From: Flavobacterium ustbae
GTDB taxonomy: Bacteria > Bacteroidota > Bacteroidia > Flavobacteriales > Flavobacteriaceae
Length of the DNA: 64,000 nucleotides
Assembly: GCF_003946915.1 (NCBI RefSeq)
Contig: NZ_RPOC01000022.1
Location: forward strand, 1 to 64,000
Direction: 5' to 3'
Shown: positions 44,982 through 54,254 of the stretch, in pieces
Layout: each line of letters opens with the position of its first letter
Position numbering within the stretch: the first letter of the stretch is position 1
Position numbers and translations under genes: made by a program
The notes under the pieces: generated by a model
Seen by the model: the letters and a program-made list of their open reading frames with translations, nothing else
Told to the model about the DNA's origin: nothing
Databases searched by the model: none

Positions 44982-45151
44982 AGATTTTTTGAGATTTTTT
45001 TATAATTAAGGAAATTGATTACAATTTTATATATATAATATTTTTTATAAATTCAAAAACACAATTCATAAATCAACTTAAATTATATTGTATATTCGTC
45101 AATTAAAAACAAAAAATACTGTCGATTTCATTTTCCAAAGAATACCAAAAA

Positions 45152-46183
45152 ATGAATAAAAAAATTACTCTCAAACAAATTGCAAAAGAGTTTAATACTT
45201 CCATTGCAACGGTTTCTAAAGCCCTGAACGACAGTCATGACATTAGTACGGCCACAAAAAATAAGATTAAAAATTACGCACAACTTCATAATTACAAACC
45301 CAATAGCATTGCTTTAAGTTTGCTCCATAAAAAGACTAAAACAATTGGTGTTATAATGCCTACGATTCTGAATCATTTTTTTGTTCAGATTTTCAACGGA
45401 ATGGAACAGGCTGCCAATGAAAAAGGTTATAATCTGATTACAATAATTTCTAATGGCAAACTGGAAAAAGAAATTACTTCTATCAATCTTTTAGAAAATG
45501 GAATTATCGACGGATTACTAATCTCACTTTGCGAGGAAACTCAATCAAAACAGCACGTTTCTCACATTGAAAACTTCATTAAAAATGCCGGACCAGTTGT
45601 CATGTTTGATCGCGTTTTTGATTCGCTTGACGCTGATAAAATTATTGTAGACGATTTTAATTGCTCCTACAAAGCGACAGAGCATTTAATAAAAACAGGC
45701 TGTAAAAACATTGCTATTGTGACAGTTCTGGATTATCTTGGAATTGTAAAACTACGAATAGACGGCTATTTAAAAGCTCACGAAGACTACAACATTCCTG
45801 TAAATAAAAAACTGATTTCTTTAATCAAAAAGGAATATGATTTTGAAACCGAAATAAAAACGATGCTCGACTATCAAAAGGTTGACGGCATTATCGGTCT
45901 CGAAGAATATTCTACTGTAGAATCGATGACGATTGCTCAAAACAGAGGGTATAAAATTCCTGAAGACATTTCGGTTATTGGTTTTACAAATAGTGAAATG
46001 TTCAAATACTGTAAACCTTCTATTTCCTGCATTAGCCAGCATGGTGTTTTTATGGGACAAATTGCCGTTCAGAAAGTAATTGAAAGGATTGAAAATGAAG
46101 GTAAGGATCTGGCTGATTTTGAAACGAAAATTATTAAAGCAAGTCTTATTGAACGTGATTCTACAAAGAAAATAAACAATTAA
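45152..46183 (+). CDS. LacI-family transcriptional regulator
   Basis: A 343-residue LacI/PurR-type regulator. The helix-turn-helix is at residues 5-25 ('TLKQIAKEFNTSIATVSKAL'), followed by the hinge 'YKPNSIALSLL' and a periplasmic-binding-protein-like effector domain ('KTIGVIMPTILNHFF', 'GPVVMFDRVF', 'DISVIGFTNSEM'). It is divergent from the SusC operon and upstream of the kinase/synthase genes, so it probably controls both, sensing a sugar or sugar phosphate. Confidence 0.93.
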   Translation: MNKKITLKQIAKEFNTSIATVSKALNDSHDISTATKNKIKNYAQLHNYKPNSIALSLLHKKTKTIGVIMPTILNHFFVQIFNGMEQAANEKGYNLITIISNGKLEKEITSINLLENGIIDGLLISLCEETQSKQHVSHIENFIKNAGPVVMFDRVFDSLDADKIIVDDFNCSYKATEHLIKTGCKNIAIVTVLDYLGIVKLRIDGYLKAHEDYNIPVNKKLISLIKKEYDFETEIKTMLDYQKVDGIIGLEEYSTVESMTIAQNRGYKIPEDISVIGFTNSEMFKYCKPSISCISQHGVFMGQIAVQKVIERIENEGKDLADFETKIIKASLIERDSTKKINN

Positions 46184-46252
46184 ATTTCAGTATTTTACTA
46201 CTTAATTTTTAATTACTTGTAAGTTAAGGAATCGTATATTAAAAAAAATGGG

Positions 46253-46283
46253 TTGCATAAACCGTCAATCTTTTCTATTTTTA
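46253..46283 (+). promoter_or_regulatory. Possible promoter for the PfkB kinase gene
   Basis: TTG (46253-46255), a 20-base spacer and TATTTTTA (46276-46283, one mismatch to TAnnTTTG) precede the ATG at 46340. Confidence 0.3.
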
Positions 46284-46339
46284 TGAATCGGAAAACCACT
46301 GAGATCCGATTTAATGTTTTAAAAAAGTAAAAAATTAAA

Positions 46340-47239
46340 ATGAGTAACGACAAAAAACTAAAAGCCGTCGCTTTCGGAGAAGTACTTTGGGATATTTTTG
46401 ATAATGAAAAAAAAATTGGAGGAGCGCCTTTGAATGTGGCTCTTCGCATGAAAGCACTAGACGTTGATTCTAATATGATTAGCTGTGTAGGAAATGATGA
46501 AGAAGGAAAAGCCATTATAAACGAAGTCAATAAATTAGGCTTAGAAACCACTACGATTCTAAAATCTGACGATTACCCAACAGGATTAGTAAATGTAACC
46601 TTAGACGAAAGTAAATCGGCCACGTATGAAATACTTTATCCGTCTGCATGGGATAAAATTATCTTAAACGAAGAAGCTAGAGAATTAGTTGTAAACTCAG
46701 ATGTTTTAATCTATGGAAGTTTGGTTTGCAGAGACGAAGTGTCGAGAGAGGCATTGGAGGAACTGCTCCATACACACACCTATAAAGTTTTTGATGTCAA
46801 TTTGCGTAAACCGCATTATGATTACGAAACACTGCAACACCTAATGCAGTCTGCTAATTTTATTAAATTTAATGATGAGGAACTGACTGAAATTAGTGCC
46901 GCTTTCGATTCTCCTTATACTACTTTAGAAGAAAACATGAATTTTATCTGCTCTTTAACCAATGCTACTGCAATCTGCGTTACAAGAGGTAAAGATGGCG
47001 CGCTATTATTATGGGACAAACATTTGTATGAAAACGAAGGTTATACCGTAAAAGTTGAAGACACGGTTGGTGCAGGAGATTCTTTTCTAGGCGCTTTAAT
47101 TACCTCTCTTTTAAATGGAAAAGAACCCCAAGCTGCTTTAAATTTTGCTTGCGCAACAGGCGCGTTGGTTGCAGGATCGGCAGGCGGAAATCCTGAAATT
47201 TCAATTCTTGATATTGAAAATCTGATTAATAAAAATTAG
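46340..47239 (+). CDS. PfkB-family sugar kinase (fructokinase-like)
   Basis: A 299-residue ribokinase-family enzyme. It has 'AFGEVLWDIFDNEKKIGGAPLNVA' (substrate-binding start), 'FDVNLRKPHY', 'FIKFNDEELTEI' and the ATP/anion-hole motif 'DTVGAGDSFLGALI'. Among PfkB members the short N-terminal pattern fits fructokinases. Next to a sucrose-phosphate-synthase-like enzyme and a GH32-like hydrolase, phosphorylation of released fructose is a sensible role. Confidence 0.87.
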   Translation: MSNDKKLKAVAFGEVLWDIFDNEKKIGGAPLNVALRMKALDVDSNMISCVGNDEEGKAIINEVNKLGLETTTILKSDDYPTGLVNVTLDESKSATYEILYPSAWDKIILNEEARELVVNSDVLIYGSLVCRDEVSREALEELLHTHTYKVFDVNLRKPHYDYETLQHLMQSANFIKFNDEELTEISAAFDSPYTTLEENMNFICSLTNATAICVTRGKDGALLLWDKHLYENEGYTVKVEDTVGAGDSFLGALITSLLNGKEPQAALNFACATGALVAGSAGGNPEISILDIENLINKN

Positions 47240-47647
47240 AAATACATTTTAAATATATACATCAAACTCTACATTTTGAATTTACATTCTAAATCTACAA
47301 TGAAATCCGAGAGGTTTTAATCCCGAGGCTTCGGGACTGTCGGGTTCATAATTTTTTTAATGAATTGCCTCCAGCTTTAGCTTGGATGTATATTTTTTTT
47401 TAACAACAAGGTTTTAGCCAATCGCAATTTTGGCTAAAGCCATTCATAATTGAAATTCAAACCTCCATTTAAAGCTGGAGTCAAGTGAGTATTTCATTAT
47501 TCACTATGTTTTAGTAGATATGACATTTACACTATAATCATCAGTTTTAACCTTCAAACATGGGAACTATGTAAATTTAAAGTGTAATTATTTCTTCCTA
47601 ATCGACCAGAGCGGTGTAACTTGCATTTTCATAATAATCAAGAAAAA
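47240..47647. other. Intergenic region with nested inverted repeats
   Basis: No gene is supported in this 408-base spacer, apart from a non-ATG extension of the next gene from TTG 47621. It contains the repeat cluster at 47321-47480 and a near-match -7 box TAAATTTA at 47572-47579 that may serve the synthase gene. Confidence 0.55.
47321..47480. repeat. Nested inverted repeats
   Basis: A small hairpin (tcccga-ggct-tcggga, 47321-47336) is followed by an outer pair, ctccagctttag near 47369-47380 against taaagctggag at 47470-47480. Inside that is an inner pair, ggttttagccaa near 47410-47421 against ttggctaaagcc near 47430-47441. The sequence looks like a dispersed intergenic element. Confidence 0.65.
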
Positions 47648-49828
47648 ATGATGAAAAAATTACGAATTTCACTTATCAATATACACGGACTTCTAAAGGG
47701 TTCTGGTCTAGAAATTGGACGGGATGCCGACAACGGAGGCCAAACCAAATACATTTACGAATTAGCCGAATTTTTATCCCAGCACGAAGATGTCGAACAT
47801 GTGCATCTTTTTACCCGATTAATAGACGATCCCGCTCTTTCTCCAGAATATGCGGTGCCTGTAGAGGTTATCAACGATAAACTAGATATTAGAAGAATTC
47901 CGTTTTTAGGAAAAAAATACAAAGCAAAAGAACAGCTTTGGGAGGGACTAGATACTTTTGTGAATGGCGCAATGCAGCACATTAAACAGCATAACATTTT
48001 TCCCGATTGGATTCATTCGCATTATGGTGACGCGGGATATGCCGCAGCCGAATTATCAGCCGTTTTAAATATTCCATTTGCTCATACAGGACATTCTTTA
48101 GGTTTTTATAAAAAGAAAAAATTAATTGAAAGCGGAGAAACAGAAGAAGAACTCGAAAAAAAGTTCAAGTTTAAAACTAGAATTGCTGCCGAAGAAAAAA
48201 CCTTAGAACTCGCAGAATTTATTGTTACTTCTACCGAACAGGAAATTGAAACCTACAAAGCCTATAAAAATTTCGAACTCGGAAAATACCACGCCATCTC
48301 TCCAGGAATCGATACTCGAAAATTTGTTCCGTATTATTATCAGGAAAATGATTCGGATAAACATATGGAAGAAGCGCAACGAAAATATTGGGTTGCCGAA
48401 ACTATTTCTAAATTTTTAACCAATCCGCACAAACCTATTATTCTGGCACTTTCGAGACCAGACAGACACAAAAATCTGCATACTTTAATTGACGTTTATG
48501 GAAAAGATAAGGAATTGCAAAGTATTGCCAATCTGGTCATTTTTGCCGGAATTCGAAAAGACATTGCAAAAATGCCTGAATCGGAAAAAAACGTATTAAC
48601 CGATTTGCTTCTTTTAATGGACAAATACGATCTGTATGGAAAAATGGCTATTCCGAAGAAACATGATGTAGAAAATGAAGTTTCGATTATCTATCGTTAT
48701 GCGGCAGAAAAAAGAGGTGTTTTTGTGAATTTAGCTTTGCATGAAAACTTCGGCTTGACCGTTATAGAATCGGCTAGTTCGGGGCTTCCTGTTGTCGTGA
48801 CCAAGAACGGCGGACCTTCAGAAATTATTCCGGTTTGCCAGAACGGAGAATTGGTAAATCCGCAAGAAGAAAGTCAGATTAAAAAAGCGCTTCGAAATAT
48901 TCTAACCGATGAAAATCAATGGAAATATTATTCGAACAACGGCGCCATTAATATTCAGAAACATTACAGTTGGGTCAGCCACGTAAATCATTATGTTGAT
49001 TTAGTAAAAGAAAATTTATCTGTTTCGTCTGGTGCGGGAATCAAAAAACAGCATTATCCAAACATCAATATCAGCCGATTAAAACGTAAAATCGATCATA
49101 TATTGGTTTCAGATATTGACGGAACTCTGATCGAACCTAAACTTTCTAATCCTGGTCTAAAAGAATTAAAAACGCATTTAACCAATCGTACGGATAAAAT
49201 GGCTTTTGCAATGGCATCTGGACGAAATCTGGAATTAGTCAAAAAAGTCATCAATGAAGAAGAATTTCCTCTACCCGACTTTATTATTTGTTCGGTCGGA
49301 ACCGAGATTTATTACACCAACGGAGAAGATTATATTTTAGATAAAGGCTGGGCAAAATTTCTTTCTGGAAGATGGAAAAGAGAAGAAATTGTCAATAAAT
49401 TAAAAGCCGTAAAATGGATTAAACTTCAAGAAGATGAAGCTCAAAATCCGTATAAAATCTCGTATTATTATGAAGCAGGACATTACGATCACGACGAATT
49501 AATTGAGGTTTTAGGAAAAGAATGGTATAAAATAAATATTATTCCGAGCCACGGTCAGTTTTTAGATTTTATTCCAAAACGTGCTTCCAAAGGAAATGCG
49601 ATTAAATTTTTATGCCGAAAATGGTCTATTCCACTAGGAAATGTAGTCGCGGCGGGAGATTCCGGAAATGATGTCGACATGTTTAGAGGCCCTGTAAAAG
49701 GAATTATTGTCGGAAACAGAAGCGCAGAACTTTTGGCTTACGAAACCACAAAAAGCATTTATGTGGCTAAAACAGCAGCTTCAGAAGGAATTTTAGAAGG
49801 TTTAAAACATTATAAAATTATTAAGTAA
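47648..49828 (+). CDS. Fused sucrose-phosphate synthase / HAD phosphatase-like enzyme
   Basis: About 726 residues. Residues 1-470 are a GT4 glycosyltransferase with sucrose-phosphate-synthase motifs: 'DNGGQTKYIYELA', 'HSHYGDAGYAAAELS', 'HTGHSLG', 'ALSRPDRHKN' and 'NLALHENFGLTVIESASSGLP'. Residues about 480-726 are a HAD-IIB phosphatase ('SDIDGTL', 'MASGRNLEL', 'AAGDSGNDVDMF') like sucrose-phosphate phosphatase. Such bidomain enzymes make sucrose, or related non-reducing disaccharides such as mannosylfructose, from a nucleotide sugar and fructose-6-phosphate. ATG 47648 (or 47651) is preferred over TTG 47621. Its neighbours are a fructokinase-like kinase and a GH32-like hydrolase. Confidence 0.85.
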   Translation: MMKKLRISLINIHGLLKGSGLEIGRDADNGGQTKYIYELAEFLSQHEDVEHVHLFTRLIDDPALSPEYAVPVEVINDKLDIRRIPFLGKKYKAKEQLWEGLDTFVNGAMQHIKQHNIFPDWIHSHYGDAGYAAAELSAVLNIPFAHTGHSLGFYKKKKLIESGETEEELEKKFKFKTRIAAEEKTLELAEFIVTSTEQEIETYKAYKNFELGKYHAISPGIDTRKFVPYYYQENDSDKHMEEAQRKYWVAETISKFLTNPHKPIILALSRPDRHKNLHTLIDVYGKDKELQSIANLVIFAGIRKDIAKMPESEKNVLTDLLLLMDKYDLYGKMAIPKKHDVENEVSIIYRYAAEKRGVFVNLALHENFGLTVIESASSGLPVVVTKNGGPSEIIPVCQNGELVNPQEESQIKKALRNILTDENQWKYYSNNGAINIQKHYSWVSHVNHYVDLVKENLSVSSGAGIKKQHYPNINISRLKRKIDHILVSDIDGTLIEPKLSNPGLKELKTHLTNRTDKMAFAMASGRNLELVKKVINEEEFPLPDFIICSVGTEIYYTNGEDYILDKGWAKFLSGRWKREEIVNKLKAVKWIKLQEDEAQNPYKISYYYEAGHYDHDELIEVLGKEWYKINIIPSHGQFLDFIPKRASKGNAIKFLCRKWSIPLGNVVAAGDSGNDVDMFRGPVKGIIVGNRSAELLAYETTKSIYVAKTAASEGILEGLKHYKIIK

Positions 49829-49847
49829 TCAGCTGTGATGGTTAAAA

Positions 49848-50009
49848 GCCGCGAATTCACGAATTTTATTTCAAAATACTGTACCAGTTAAAAAAAACGA
49901 ATTAGACGAATTTTTGCCAATTTTTAAAGTTTTAAAAATTCGTGAATTCGTGGCGGAAAGATCAACTTTTTACAAATTCACGATTCACAAAAATTCGTGA
50001 ATTCGTGGC
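49848..50009. repeat. Short 'attcgtgaattcgtgg' repeats
   Basis: A 19-base word aaattcgtgaattcgtggc occurs at 49936-49954 and 49991-50009, and an inverted near-copy lies at 49848-49866. The words make up most of the spacer before the GH32-like gene and can form alternative hairpins. Confidence 0.75.
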
Positions 50010-50045
50010 GAAAAAAAAATAATAACCCATAAAATAAATAATAAA

Positions 50046-51575
50046 ATGTATTCAGGTTCAGGATTTAGCAACTGGGAAATTGGAGATGTTGATGTATTTA
50101 TAGATGAAAAAGGAATTCATCATTTATTTCATTTAATTATTCCCAATCACGATTATATTGCGCACGCGGTTTCAAAAGATGGTCTTTCATGGAAAAGGGT
50201 CAAAAACGCTTTATTTGTTGGCGATCCAGGCGAATGGGACGATGACATGTTATGGACGATGCATGTGAGCAAAAAATCGGATGGCGAAGGTTATGAAATG
50301 TATTATACTGGTTTGAAACGTCAGGATAAAGGAATTGAGCAAAAAGTAGGAAGAGCAGTTTCTACCGATTTAATTACTTGGAAAAAAGAAAATCTATACG
50401 GACTTCCTTTCAAAAGTGAAGCGCCACACTATGAAGGACAAAACAATAATCCCAGAGAATGGATTAGTTTTAGAGATCCTTTTAAATACCAATACAAAGG
50501 AGACGATTATTTACTAATCTGTTCCCGAAGTGCCTCTGGACCAACATACCGCAGAGGTTGTATTGGTGTTGCCAAAAGAGAAAAAGAAGGTTTTGTGTTG
50601 CAAAAACCGCTTCATATTCCGTACGTATATGACGATGTAGAATGTCCGTGCGTTTTCGAAATTAAAGGCACGCATTATCTTTTAGGTTCTATTCGAGAAG
50701 ATATTAAAGTACGCTATTGGTCTGCTCCAGAATTTAGAGGAGAATATTGCGCTTTTCATAATAATGTTTTAATGCCTCAGGGCAATTATGCGGCGAGAGT
50801 GGTAAAAGAAGGAAAACATTATTTGGTTTATAATTTTTATTTCGCAGACGGAAATGTAAATACACATCGCGTGATTCCGCCACCAAAAGAGCTAGATACC
50901 GATAAAAGCGGAAGACTTCGGTTAAAAAGTTACTATTTCTGGGAAAAATTATATCAGAAAACGATTCAGCAAAAAGACCTGCCGCAGCCCATGCCGATTT
51001 TGGGAAATCCAACAGCAGAATTTCTTCAGGAAAATGAAAACAAATGGCGTTTTGGATGCAGAAGCGGTTACGAAATTTACTGTTTTGAAAAACCGTCAAT
51101 GGATTTTGTCTGGGAAGGAACGCTTTCTGTTGAAGGAATGGGAAAAACTGGTTTTGTAATTGAATGTGATAAAGAAGGAACTGGCTATTATATTTCGATT
51201 GATTTCATGAACGGTTTTGTACAGTTTAGAGCTTGGGGATTTAATGAAAAAGATGTAAAAAACAATTTTATCTTTCAAAACATACAAACGAACCAGTTTG
51301 AAATTGGCGAGGAAAAACAGATTTATTTCAAAATAATCCGTTATGGAAATTACTACGAACTTTCTATAAATGATATAGTAAAATTGACTTTACTGGATTT
51401 TAAATACAACGAAGGAAAAGTCGGAATCTACGTTTGTTCGGCTGTGATTTCGATAAGTGATTCTAAAATTCACGCTATTCCAGAACCAGAAAATGAATAT
51501 GCCGCTTCTGATCCTGAAAAATATGAAAAAGATCATAATCGAATTATTCAGGTTCAGGGTCCAGGAACTCTCTAA
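50046..51575 (+). CDS. GH32-like (clan GH-J) glycoside hydrolase
   Basis: A 509-residue protein. The first about 320 residues form a five-bladed propeller pattern with 'FRDPF' (about 141-145, transition-state Asp) and 'VECPCVFE' (about 199-206, acid/base Glu), as in GH32 beta-fructosidases. The usual nucleophile motif 'NDPNG' is replaced by 'WEIGDVDVFIDEKG', so the assignment is to a divergent subgroup. A C-terminal beta-sandwich (about 345-485) resembles GH32-type or DUF1080-type modules. No signal peptide is seen, so it is cytoplasmic. It probably splits a sucrose-like disaccharide made or imported locally. Confidence 0.68.
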   Translation: MYSGSGFSNWEIGDVDVFIDEKGIHHLFHLIIPNHDYIAHAVSKDGLSWKRVKNALFVGDPGEWDDDMLWTMHVSKKSDGEGYEMYYTGLKRQDKGIEQKVGRAVSTDLITWKKENLYGLPFKSEAPHYEGQNNNPREWISFRDPFKYQYKGDDYLLICSRSASGPTYRRGCIGVAKREKEGFVLQKPLHIPYVYDDVECPCVFEIKGTHYLLGSIREDIKVRYWSAPEFRGEYCAFHNNVLMPQGNYAARVVKEGKHYLVYNFYFADGNVNTHRVIPPPKELDTDKSGRLRLKSYYFWEKLYQKTIQQKDLPQPMPILGNPTAEFLQENENKWRFGCRSGYEIYCFEKPSMDFVWEGTLSVEGMGKTGFVIECDKEGTGYYISIDFMNGFVQFRAWGFNEKDVKNNFIFQNIQTNQFEIGEEKQIYFKIIRYGNYYELSINDIVKLTLLDFKYNEGKVGIYVCSAVISISDSKIHAIPEPENEYAASDPEKYEKDHNRIIQVQGPGTL

Positions 51576-51686
51576 TTGTTTGGAACGCTGATGACGCGGA
51601 TTTACTTCGTAAAGACGCGGATTAAAACGAATTTTTTTAAGGATTAATCTGTTTTATCTGCGTTAAAAAAATTAAACACAAAGACT

Positions 51687-52208
51687 ATGATAAAAAAAAT
51701 CGCAACTTTATTACTATTTTTTCTGTTTTTTAATCTTTCACACGCACAGAAAAATGATGCAGAAAAATGCCGTTATACCAAAACAGCTCAAGGTTTTCTG
51801 ATGGTTCTTCGCGAAGGCGATAATGTTTTAGAATTAATCGAAAAATTGGCTAAAGAACAAAATATTCCTTCGGCGAATTTCACGGGAATTGGTTTTGCGC
51901 AAGATGCTACTTTTGGTTTTTATGATTTTAATGAAAAGAAATTTCATCCTAAAACATTTAATAAAGTCGAAATGGGAAGTATAACAGGTTCTGTTGCTTG
52001 GAGCGGCGACAAACCTTCTATACACATGCACGGCGTAGCAACCGACGACAAATTTGACGCTTACGGTGGGCACATTCTCGGACTAAAAGTCGGAACGGGT
52101 TCTATGGAAATTTACATCACGGTAAATGCTGAAAAACTGGAAAGAAAAATAGAACAGCCGTTGAATGCAAATGTTCTACAATTGCCTTGTATTGATAGCA
52201 AAAAATAA
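51687..52208 (+). CDS. Exported PPC (DUF296) domain protein
   Basis: A 173-residue protein with a signal peptide (MIKKIATLLLFFLFFNLSHA). One PPC domain follows: 'GFLMVLREGDNVLELIEKLAKE', 'SANFTGIGFAQDATFGFYD' and 'HMHGVATDDKFDAYGGHIL' with histidines that bind metal in some family members. PPC domains are known in plant AT-hook proteins and in free bacterial forms with unclear function. Export is unusual for the family. Confidence 0.83.
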   Translation: MIKKIATLLLFFLFFNLSHAQKNDAEKCRYTKTAQGFLMVLREGDNVLELIEKLAKEQNIPSANFTGIGFAQDATFGFYDFNEKKFHPKTFNKVEMGSITGSVAWSGDKPSIHMHGVATDDKFDAYGGHILGLKVGTGSMEIYITVNAEKLERKIEQPLNANVLQLPCIDSKK

Positions 52209-52213
52209 AATTT

Positions 52214-52340
52214 AAACACATAGAAACATAGTTTTTGTAAGCTTTGACAAAGTTAACTCGACACAAAACTATGTGTTAGAAACTAGTTTCTTTTTATCTT
52301 CTTTATTTCAAAAAAGTAAATTCTATGTTTCTATGTGTTT
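52214..52340. repeat. Inverted-repeat element with 18-bp arms (second copy)
   Basis: Arms aaacacatagaaacatag (52214-52231) and its exact reverse complement (52323-52340) are identical to those at 39881-40022. The 91-base interior differs. It lies between convergent genes and may act as a bidirectional terminator. Confidence 0.85.
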
Positions 52341-52348
52341 AAAATTCA

Positions 52349-52705
52349 TTAATTCAATCGCTCTGTAGTCTCCATTCTCAAACAATATTCACTTCCTAAA
52401 TATAGCGGGTTTCCGTGTTTTTCTGACCAAAATCCGTCAAGGATATCTTTTGTGATACACCTGTAAACGGCAACGCCTTTATACGTTTTATTGTCGTCTC
52501 CTTTGTAATTAAAATTGATGACCAGAATATTATCCTTAAAAAAACCAGTTCCTTTTTGTTTATGCGAATTGATAAGCCAGTCCGCTTTTATTCGGTTGTT
52601 TTTGTCTAAAGCTAAGGTCAAAATGCCTTGATAGGTAATCTCATTACTTTCGTCCTGATTGCTTCCTGAAATGGAATACTTTCCAACTAAATCTTGTATC
52701 GTCAT
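52349..52705 (-). CDS. Hypothetical small beta-rich protein
   Basis: A 118-residue cytoplasmic protein with the pattern 'GKYSISGSNQDESNEITYQGILTLALDKNNRIKADWLI' and 'GFWSEKHGNPLYLGSEYCLRM'. The alternating hydrophobic pattern suggests a small lipocalin-like or avidin-like barrel. I do not recognise the family. It is divergent from the alkaline phosphatase gene. Confidence 0.6.
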   Translation of the reverse strand: MTIQDLVGKYSISGSNQDESNEITYQGILTLALDKNNRIKADWLINSHKQKGTGFFKDNILVINFNYKGDDNKTYKGVAVYRCITKDILDGFWSEKHGNPLYLGSEYCLRMETTERLN

Positions 52706-52853
52706 TTATTTTTGATGCTAAATAAAACCCATTCCAATATCGGAATTGGAGCAGATTGCAAATTTAGAAAAAAACAACAATAAATTAATGCAACAAAGTT
52801 TCGTTAATAAGGAAAATGTTTTTAATTTGCGTCGCATTAAAAACAATCAAAAA

Positions 52854-54254
52854 ATGAATAGGCGTAAATTTTTAAAAGGCTCTACCGCGTTAACCGGACT
52901 TTTCACTCTAGGTCCGTCAGTTCTATTTGCAAATAATTCAGAAGATATTTCTAAAAAAAGCAAAAAGGCAAAAAACATTATATTCATGGTTAGCGACGGA
53001 ATGAGTTCTGGCACGCTACAAATGGCAAATTTATATTCTCAGTATATTCTAGGTAAAAACGGAAACTGGATTACGCTTTATGACGAAAATAAAGTTTCAA
53101 GAGCGTTGATGGATACTGCTTCAGCTAGTTCTGCAGTAACCGATTCTGCAGCAGCCAGCTCATCGTTTGGAGGCGGACATCGTGTCAAAAATGGTGTTTT
53201 AAACGTTGGTACTAATGGAGAAAAATACCTGCCGATCTGGCAAAAGTTCAAAAATGCCGGTAAAAAAGCGGGCTGTGTGACTACCGTTACCATTACTCAT
53301 GCCACTCCTGCTGGTTTCTGTGTGAATTCTGATAGCAGAAATGCAGAGCCTGAAATTGCAGAAATGTACGCCGATCTTGGAATTGATGTTCTAATGGGCG
53401 GTGGCGATGAATTTTTCAATTCAGCAAAAAGAGCAGATAAAAAAGATGTTTACAGCAAATACGAACAGAAAGGATATCAGATTCTAAAAAATGGTGCTGA
53501 CTTAAACAATTTAAAAAAAGGAAATAAAACACTTGGTGTTTTTTCTTCGGGCGCACTTCCCTATTCTATTGACCGAGCTAATATTGCCGAATTGCAAAAT
53601 ACGCCGACTCTTGCCGAAATGAGTACTGCCGCAATTAACCAAATGAAAGATCATGAAAATGGTTTTGTTTTGCTGATTGAAGGCGGAAAAGTAGATTGGG
53701 CGGCTCATGCCAATGATATTTCGGCATTGCTTCACGATCAGTTGGCTTTTGATGATGCTATTAAAGCAGCGATAGATTTTGCCGAAAAAGACAAAGAAAC
53801 GCTTGTTATTATTACTACAGATCACGGCAATGCCAATCCAGGGCTTATTTATGGAGCAGATGCCGTAAAGAATTTCAAAAGCATTGCTGATTATAAATAC
53901 ACAAACGAATATGTTTTAAATGCCATTCATAGCGATTTCAATTTACAGCAGATTAAAGACTGGATTTTTGAAACCAACAAAATAAGCCTGACTGACGAAG
54001 AAGCAAAACATTTATTGGGCTTCTATTCTGGACTCGAAAAACAAGAAGGCGGATTGTATAATTATAAAAAACTTCCGTTTAAAGCCTATTCAGAAATTCA
54101 GAAAAAGCATAACAATGTAGGTTGGATCAGCATGGATCATTCTGGCGATTATGTAGAACTTGCTGCTTTTGGCCCAGGAAGCGAACTTCTGAAACCTTTT
54201 GTAAAAAATACCGATATGCATTATTTAATGCTAAAAGCTTCTATAGAAAGTTAG
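52854..54254 (+). CDS. Tat-exported alkaline phosphatase
   Basis: About 466 residues from ATG 52854, which yields a Tat signal peptide 'MNRRKFLKGSTALTG'; a TTG start at 52746 would bury it. Alkaline phosphatase motifs are 'NIIFMVSDGMSSG' (metal Asp), 'ASSAVTDSAAASSSF' (nucleophile Ser in the TDSA motif), 'VLLIEGGKVDWAAHAND', 'IITTDHGNANPG' and 'WISMDHSGDYVEL'. It hydrolyses phosphomonoesters in the periplasm or at the surface for phosphate supply. It is followed by a long repeat region. Confidence 0.92.
   Translation: MNRRKFLKGSTALTGLFTLGPSVLFANNSEDISKKSKKAKNIIFMVSDGMSSGTLQMANLYSQYILGKNGNWITLYDENKVSRALMDTASASSAVTDSAAASSSFGGGHRVKNGVLNVGTNGEKYLPIWQKFKNAGKKAGCVTTVTITHATPAGFCVNSDSRNAEPEIAEMYADLGIDVLMGGGDEFFNSAKRADKKDVYSKYEQKGYQILKNGADLNNLKKGNKTLGVFSSGALPYSIDRANIAELQNTPTLAEMSTAAINQMKDHENGFVLLIEGGKVDWAAHANDISALLHDQLAFDDAIKAAIDFAEKDKETLVIITTDHGNANPGLIYGADAVKNFKSIADYKYTNEYVLNAIHSDFNLQQIKDWIFETNKISLTDEEAKHLLGFYSGLEKQEGGLYNYKKLPFKAYSEIQKKHNNVGWISMDHSGDYVELAAFGPGSELLKPFVKNTDMHYLMLKASIES

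Larger units (their letters stand above)
44760..45151. other. Divergent control region between SusC and LacI genes
   Basis: An AT-rich 392-base region with no gene. It holds a -7 box for the SusC operon (44812-44819), a palindrome at 44966-44981 and a partial -7 match TATATTCG (45091-45098) before the LacI gene. Confidence 0.6.

Noticed and set aside
52746..52853. N-terminal extension of the alkaline phosphatase
   Set aside because: It begins at TTG and would place a clear Tat signal peptide 36 residues inside the protein.
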